6,942 nt of DNA, taken from contig JACMOJ010000552.1 in assembly GCA_014378085.1 (NCBI GenBank), positions 1 to 6,942 of the forward strand, given 5' to 3'. The stretch comes from Burkholderiales bacterium (GTDB lineage Bacteria > Pseudomonadota > Gammaproteobacteria > Burkholderiales > Usitatibacteraceae). How positions within the stretch are numbered: position 1 is the stretch's first letter; each line of letters begins with the position of its first letter. Below, piece after piece: positions 1 to 3,033 of the stretch. Both the position numbers and the translations under genes were made by a program. The notes beneath the pieces are model-generated. The model had not been told where the DNA came from, ran no database searches, and saw only the letters and a program-made list of their open reading frames with translations.

Positions 1-1457
1 ACGTGCATGATGCCGTTTGCATCGATATCAAACGTCACCTCGATCTGCGGCTGGCCACGGCGTGACGGTGGGATGCCTTCAAGATTGAATTGGCCCAGCG
101 ACTTATTACCGGTCGCCAATTCGCGCTCACCTTGCAGTACGTGGATGGTGACGGCAGATTGATTGTCGTCGGCGGTCGAGAACACCTGTGCCGCCTTGGT
201 CGGAACGGTGGTGTTTTTCTTAATCAGCTTGGTGGAAACACCGCCGAGCGTTTCAATGCCGAGTGATAGTGGGGTCACGTCAAGCAACAGCACGTCTTTC
301 ACGTCGCCCTTCAATACGCCACCCTGAATAGCTGCACCAACAGCAACCGCTTCGTCTGGATTTACGTCCTTGCGCGGCTCTTTGCCAAAAATCTCCTTGA
401 CCTTCTCTTGTACTTTCGGCATGCGGGTCTGACCGCCAACGAGGATGACGTCGGAGATGTCGTCAATTTTCACGCCTGCATCTTTGATGGCGATGCGGCA
501 TGGCTCGATGGTGCGCTCGATCAATTCGTCGACCAGTGATTCAAATTTTGCGCGCGTAATTTTGACCAACAAGTGTTTCGGACCAGTCGCATCAGCAGTC
601 ACGTAGGGCAAATTGACTTCGGTTTGTGACGCCGATGAGAGTTCAATTTTGGCTTTCTCAGCAGCCTCTTTCAGGCGCTGCAATGCCAGCACGTCTTTCC
701 TGAGGTCGATGCCTTGTTCTTTCTTGAATTCATCACACAGATAGTCCATCAGGCGCTGGTCGAAGTCTTCACCGCCGAGGAACGTATCACCGTTGGTGGA
801 TAACACTTCAAACTGGTGCTCACCGTCAACGGAGGCGATTTCAATGATCGAAACGTCGAACGTTCCGCCACCTAGGTCGTACACCGCGATCTTGCGATCA
901 CCTTCCTTTTTGTCCATACCGAAGGCGAGTGCTGCTGCGGTGGGCTCGTTGATGATGCGCTTTACATCAAGACCTGCGATTCGGCCGGCGTCTTTAGTCG
1001 CTTGGCGTTGCGCGTCATTGAAGTAAGCCGGTACCGTGATAACCGCTTCGGTGACTTCTTCACCGAGGTAGTCCTCGGCGGTTTTCTTCATCTTGCGCAG
1101 CACTTCGGATGACACCTGCGGCGGCGCGATACGTTTGCCGCGCACTTCCACCCATGCGTCGCCGTTGTCGTTTTTCACGATGGCATACGGCATCATGTTG
1201 ATGTCCTTCTGCACTTCTTTTTCTTCGAAGCGACGGCCGATTAAGCGCTTGACCGCGTAAAGCGTGTTCTTTGGATTCGTCACCGCTTGGCGCTTGGCCG
1301 ATGCGCCAACCAGCACTTCGCCGTCTTCCTGATAGGCAACAATCGATGGTGTGGTGCGCGCGCCTTCGGCGTTCTCGATCACCTTCGGTTGGCCAGCTTC
1401 CATGATGGCGACACACGAGTTTGTGGTGCCCAAATCAATGCCAATAATTTTTCCCAT
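1..1457 (-). CDS. dnaK: Molecular chaperone DnaK (Hsp70), N-terminal 485 codons, cut by window edge
   Basis: This is the ATP-driven cytoplasmic Hsp70 chaperone that binds exposed hydrophobic segments of client proteins; DnaJ stimulates its ATPase and GrpE exchanges its nucleotide. The reading frame is open to the window edge. Visible motifs are the phosphate-1 loop [10 protein letters not shown] (residues 5-14), catalytic Lys70 in [10 protein letters not shown], the phosphate-2 motif [10 protein letters not shown] (194-203) with Thr199 at the E. coli autophosphorylation position, the adenosine motif around [12 protein letters not shown] (338-349), the linker [10 protein letters not shown] (389-398), and the start of the substrate-binding beta domain ([20 protein letters not shown], 425-444). 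The rest of the beta domain and the helical lid, roughly 150 residues in the family, lie outside. In E. coli numbering, the substrate-arch position Met404 is Leu here and Ala429 is kept. An in-frame ATG sits 6 nt upstream (1463), but the AAGGGA ribosome site (1465-1470) is only 1 nt from it and 7 nt from the chosen ATG. It follows grpE on the same strand and has its own heat-shock promoter. Confidence 0.98.
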   Translation of the reverse strand, partial: MGKIIGIDLGTTNSCVAIMEAGQPKVIENAEGARTTPSIVAYQEDGEVLVGASAKRQAVTNPKNTLYAVKRLIGRRFEEKEVQKDINMMPYAIVKNDNGDAWVEVRGKRIAPPQVSSEVLRKMKKTAEDYLGEEVTEAVITVPAYFNDAQRQATKDAGRIAGLDVKRIINEPTAAALAFGMDKKEGDRKIAVYDLGGGTFDVSIIEIASVDGEHQFEVLSTNGDTFLGGEDFDQRLMDYLCDEFKKEQGIDLRKDVLALQRLKEAAEKAKIELSSASQTEVNLPYVTADATGPKHLLVKITRAKFESLVDELIERTIEPCRIAIKDAGVKIDDISDVILVGGQTRMPKVQEKVKEIFGKEPRKDVNPDEAVAVGAAIQGGVLKGDVKDVLLLDVTPLSLGIETLGGVSTKLIKKNTTVPTKAAQVFSTADDNQSAVTIHVLQGERELATGNKSLGQFNLEGIPPSRRGQPQIEVTFDIDANGIMH

Positions 1458-1494
1458 GATCATTTCCCTTTAATGCGAGTTTTCGATGTAATTT

Positions 1495-1522
1495 ATGTGG
1501 GGCTGGTGTCGCGCGGTTCAAG
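1495..1522 (-). promoter_or_regulatory. Sigma-32 (RpoH) heat-shock promoter of dnaK
   Basis: On the minus strand a CTTGAA -35 element (1517-1522) is followed by a 14-nt spacer and a CCCCACAT -10 element (1495-1502). This matches the E. coli sigma-32 consensus (CTTGAA, about 13-17 nt, CCCCATNT) with one mismatch in the -10. The predicted transcript starts near 1488, leaving a leader of about 30 nt with the AAGGGA ribosome site. dnaK can therefore be transcribed separately from grpE. No CIRCE inverted repeat is present. Confidence 0.88.
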
Positions 1523-1525
1523 TGT

Positions 1526-1632
1526 TTTTGTGAACGAGTGAACGAGTGAATAAATGAATAAGTGCACTAACGAATTGCGATGATGTGCGGCATCGGTACC
1601 GGGGTCGTTCACCCATTCACCTGTTCACAAAA
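1526..1632. repeat. Imperfect inverted repeat built from tandem 8-bp GTGAAYRR-type units
   Basis: The left arm (1526-1553) reads TTTTGTGAAC followed by tandem octamers of the type GTGAACGA, GTGAACGA, GTGAATAA and ATGAATAA. The right arm (1605-1632), read on the opposite strand, starts with the same TTTTGTGAAC and continues with octamers GTGAACAG, GTGAATGG, GTGAACGA. The arms match at about 22 of 28 positions, with 51 bp between them. The element fills the grpE-dnaK gap exactly: it begins at the grpE stop codon and ends 4 bp before the dnaK -35 box. In a grpE read-through transcript it could fold into a long stem. It could be a miniature inserted repeat, an expanded simple repeat, or a processing or attenuation structure; the sequence does not decide between these. 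Confidence 0.75.
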
Positions 1633-2178
1633 TTAATTCGCTTTCGACACCGCCACCAATGCCGGGCGCAGCACACGCTCGTGCAGTGTGTAACCTTTTT
1701 GCATGACCGATACCACCGTGTTGGGCTCTTGCGCCGACTCGACTGCGGCGAGGGACTGGTGCCGCGACGGGTCAAATTTCTGGCCGAGCGGATCGACTTC
1801 TTGGATCGAAAATTTTTCAAATACAGAGGACAGCTGCCGAGCGGTCAGTTCGACGCCCTGTTTGTACGCGTCAACAGACGGACTTTCGACCTGCAGCGCG
1901 GCGTCCAGGCTGTCTTTGACTGCCAGCAGCGCATCAGCGATTTTCTCCACGCCATACTTTTGCGCTTTCAGCACGTCCTCGGCGGAACGCCGTCGGATGT
2001 TTTCCGTCTCGGCCTTAGCGCGCAGCCATTCATCTTTCGCGGTGGTCGCGGCCGCCTCGGCAGTCGCTAACTTAATAGCGAAATCAGCAGCGGGGTCAAT
2101 TGCGCCGGCTGATGCTTCGTTTTGGTCTGTTTGCGCTTGTGAACTCTGCTCATGCGCATTTTCTGATGTTTGTGTCAT
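1633..2178 (-). CDS. grpE: Nucleotide exchange factor GrpE
   Basis: GrpE is the homodimeric cytoplasmic factor that releases ADP from DnaK, and in E. coli it also acts as a thermosensor. The 181-residue product is close to the family's usual length (E. coli 197). A polar, poorly structured N-terminus (1-30) is followed by the long dimerising helix (about 31-90) with the conserved [14 protein letters not shown] segment. Then come the helical bundle (about 90-125) and the C-terminal beta wing, with [12 protein letters not shown] (135-146) and the signature [20 protein letters not shown] (153-172). The start is the ATG at 2178: AGGGA lies 7 nt upstream. A TTG 6 nt further upstream would sit only 1 nt from that site and is unlikely. 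It has a sigma-32 promoter upstream and lies 175 bp from dnaK on the same strand, so the two are co-functional and may be partly co-transcribed. Confidence 0.97.
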   Translation of the reverse strand: MTQTSENAHEQSSQAQTDQNEASAGAIDPAADFAIKLATAEAAATTAKDEWLRAKAETENIRRRSAEDVLKAQKYGVEKIADALLAVKDSLDAALQVESPSVDAYKQGVELTARQLSSVFEKFSIQEVDPLGQKFDPSRHQSLAAVESAQEPNTVVSVMQKGYTLHERVLRPALVAVSKAN

Positions 2179-2211
2179 TCCCAATTCCCTGAAAAATCAA
2201 AGTCATGCGGG

Positions 2212-2239
2212 AGATTGGGGTAATCAAATTGTTTTCAAG
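2212..2239 (-). promoter_or_regulatory. Sigma-32 (RpoH) heat-shock promoter of grpE
   Basis: On the minus strand CTTGAAA starts at 2239 and is followed, after a 13-nt spacer counted from the CTTGAA hexamer (2234-2239), by CCCCAATCT (2212-2220), which resembles the sigma-32 -10 CCCCATNT. Transcription would begin around 2205, giving a short leader that carries the AGGGA ribosome site of grpE. Together with the similar element before dnaK, this shows that both chaperone genes carry their own heat-shock start. Confidence 0.85.
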
Positions 2240-2250
2240 CGGATATCACG

Positions 2251-2277
2251 ATAAAACCGCAACATATTTTGGCGGTT
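2251..2277 (-). terminator. Possible weak intrinsic terminator after the small membrane-protein gene
   Basis: On the minus strand AACCGC (2272-2277) and GCGGTT (2255-2260) form a 6-bp stem with an 11-nt loop; two more A-T pairs can form past a bulged C. The stem is followed by a short T-rich run (GCGGTTTTAT). It lies 38 bp beyond the upstream gene's stop codon and 11 bp before the grpE -35 box, the expected place to insulate grpE. The stem is short and the T-run is brief, so termination would be partial at best. Confidence 0.4.
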
Positions 2278-2315
2278 CAGTCGGTAAGTAGCGAGATCCT
2301 TGTTTTTCACGCCTT

Positions 2316-2666
2316 TTAACGTTTTGGATCATCGCTAACGAGCCAATTAACGAGCAGCGTGATCACGGAATACATCAACGAGCCGATAAAAGCCGCCATG
2401 AAGCCGGTGACAGTAAACCCTTTCACGACTTCGGCAACCAGCCAAAACAGCAGGGCATTGATGACAAAAATGAACAGTCCCATCGTCAACAACGTCACAG
2501 GCAGCGTGAGCAGGATGAGGATAGGGCGGATGACGGCGTTGACCAAGCCGAGAACCAAGGCGGCCACAAAGGCCGCAAAAATGCCCTCAACATTGACGCC
2601 GGAATAGAGATATGCCACAGCGAGTAGGGCAAGCGCATTTATGCACCAGCGGACGAGAATTTTCAT
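2316..2666 (-). CDS. Small four-helix membrane protein, YvlD / 'phage holin family 4_2' (formerly DUF360)
   Basis: This 116-residue integral membrane protein is almost entirely hydrophobic. Likely transmembrane helices are residues 7-22, 29-47, 52-77 and 86-109. Short charged ends follow the positive-inside pattern (Lys2 and Arg6 at the start, DDPKR at the end). The family hallmark is the segment LVNAVIRPILILLTLP (41-56) followed by TMGLFIFVINALLFWL (61-76), a pattern I recognise from the Phage_holin_4_2 family. Despite the name, members are widespread chromosomal genes of unknown role, and no lysis genes are nearby, so I do not call it a phage holin. No strong Shine-Dalgarno is visible; an AGG lies about 11 nt before the ATG. 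It points the same way as grpE and is divergent from the DUF1631 gene. Confidence 0.85.
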   Translation of the reverse strand: MKILVRWCINALALLAVAYLYSGVNVEGIFAAFVAALVLGLVNAVIRPILILLTLPVTLLTMGLFIFVINALLFWLVAEVVKGFTVTGFMAAFIGSLMYSVITLLVNWLVSDDPKR

Positions 2667-2741
2667 GTAATTGGGCCTGAGTGAGATAGTGGCGGCATAG
2701 GAATGATAACGCGCCCTGCCTTGCGGAAGGCTTCCCTATCC

Positions 2742-2819
2742 AAACTCCCCGAATGGTGGCGCACTAATATTTTGAAAACGCCGATGTAATCAGTAAAATC
2801 GTCTATTGGCGGGGAGTTT
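2742..2819. repeat. Perfect 10-bp inverted repeat bracketing the candidate DUF1631 promoter
   Basis: AAACTCCCCG (2742-2751) recurs as its exact reverse complement CGGGGAGTTT (2810-2819), with 58 bp between the arms. The candidate -35 and -10 boxes lie wholly inside. The arrangement fits two operator half-sites, or a regulator that loops the DNA across the promoter; no regulator can be named from the sequence. Confidence 0.6.
2772..2799 (+). promoter_or_regulatory. Candidate sigma-70 promoter for the DUF1631 gene
   Basis: TTGAAA (2772-2777) and TAAAAT (2794-2799) are separated by 16 bp, each one mismatch from the sigma-70 hexamers TTGACA and TATAAT. A start near 2806 would give a leader of about 228 nt. 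A second, weaker possibility is TACACT (2974-2979), which has no convincing -35. It is a prediction from consensus only. Confidence 0.45.
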
Positions 2820-2842
2820 CAGCGCTTATTGGTTGAGACTGC

Positions 2843-2870
2843 CCGTCAGTAAAGGGGTTTTACACGACGG
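2843..2870 (+). promoter_or_regulatory. 28-bp dyad / hairpin in the DUF1631 leader
   Basis: CCGTC (2843-2847), a single A, and GTAAA (2849-2853) are mirrored by TTTAC (2859-2863), AC, and GACGG (2866-2870) around a 5-nt GGGGT centre. As RNA this is a 10-bp stem with a 1x2 internal loop; as DNA it is a symmetrical operator-like site. A second CCGTC (2871-2875) follows at once, making GACGGCCGTC a 10-bp palindrome. It lies about 37 bp downstream of the predicted transcription start. Confidence 0.5.
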
Positions 2871-2886
2871 CCGTCTTTCATTCACT

Positions 2887-2933
2887 CAACGCTCGTCGTT
2901 AGCGTTGCGCCCCGTCCAGCGTGCGGAGACGCT
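2887..2933 (+). promoter_or_regulatory. Two adjacent small hairpins with interchangeable arms
   Basis: Hairpin 1 pairs CAACGCT (2887-2893) with AGCGTTG (2901-2907) across a 7-nt loop. Hairpin 2 pairs AGCGT (2918-2922) with ACGCT (2929-2933) across a 6-nt loop. The core pentamers are identical, so the first arm can also pair with the third, or the second with the fourth. That allows mutually exclusive folds, as in attenuators, but no U-run follows and the stems are short. Function is inferred only. Confidence 0.4.
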
Positions 2934-2992
2934 AAAAGCAACATAACCGCTGTCCGCGCTCGCAGCCTTCCGCTACACTTCTGTTCGTAAAC

Positions 2993-3019
2993 CTTTAGCC
3001 ACTTTAGCTATTTTAGGCA
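2993..3019 (+). repeat. Three 9-bp tandem units over the DUF1631 ribosome-binding region
   Basis: CTTTAGCCA (2993-3001), CTTTAGCTA (3002-3010) and TTTTAGGCA (3011-3019) are near-identical head-to-tail units sharing TTTAG. The third unit runs into AGGCAGG (3015-3021), the best purine-rich ribosome site, which ends 12 nt before the ATG. That spacing is longer than usual. Confidence 0.6.
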
Positions 3020-3033
3020 GGCCACTTCAGCAC

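Larger units (their letters stand above)
2667..3033. other. Divergent intergenic region (367 bp) with no gene and dense inverted repeats
   Basis: This stretch lies between the start codons of the minus-strand membrane-protein gene and the plus-strand DUF1631 gene. I see no plausible short coding frame. It contains a candidate plus-strand promoter inside a long-armed inverted repeat, a 28-bp dyad, two small hairpins and a 9-bp tandem repeat, each listed separately. On the minus strand the only candidate -10 for the membrane-protein gene is TATCAT (2703-2708), without a good -35. A small palindromic cluster, GCCTT-GCGG-AAGGC, lies at 2718-2731. Confidence 0.7.

Noticed and set aside
793..1541. 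Short frames on both strands within dnaK
   Set aside because: The dnaK frame is open and fully conserved throughout 1-1457; these are shadows in other frames.
1530..1561. Octamer tandem run considered as a CRISPR or iteron array
   Set aside because: Units are 8 bp with no spacers, few in number and degenerate, and no cas or replication-initiator gene is present.
2179..2184. TTG start giving two extra residues on GrpE
   Set aside because: The AGGGA ribosome site would be only 1 nt from the TTG but is 7 nt from the ATG at 2178.
1585..2254. Two plus-strand frames (1585-2070 and 1703-2254) across grpE
   Set aside because: grpE on the minus strand is unmistakable over the same bases, and neither plus frame has a recognisable protein pattern.
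1458..2340. CIRCE (HrcA operator) near grpE or dnaK
   Set aside because: No TTAGCACTC-N9-GAGTGCTAA-like inverted repeat was found in either upstream region.
2316..2666. Prophage lysis cassette suggested by the 'phage holin' family name
   Set aside because: There is no endolysin, spanin, integrase or other phage gene nearby. This family is common as a stand-alone chromosomal membrane protein, and the holin name comes from domain naming.
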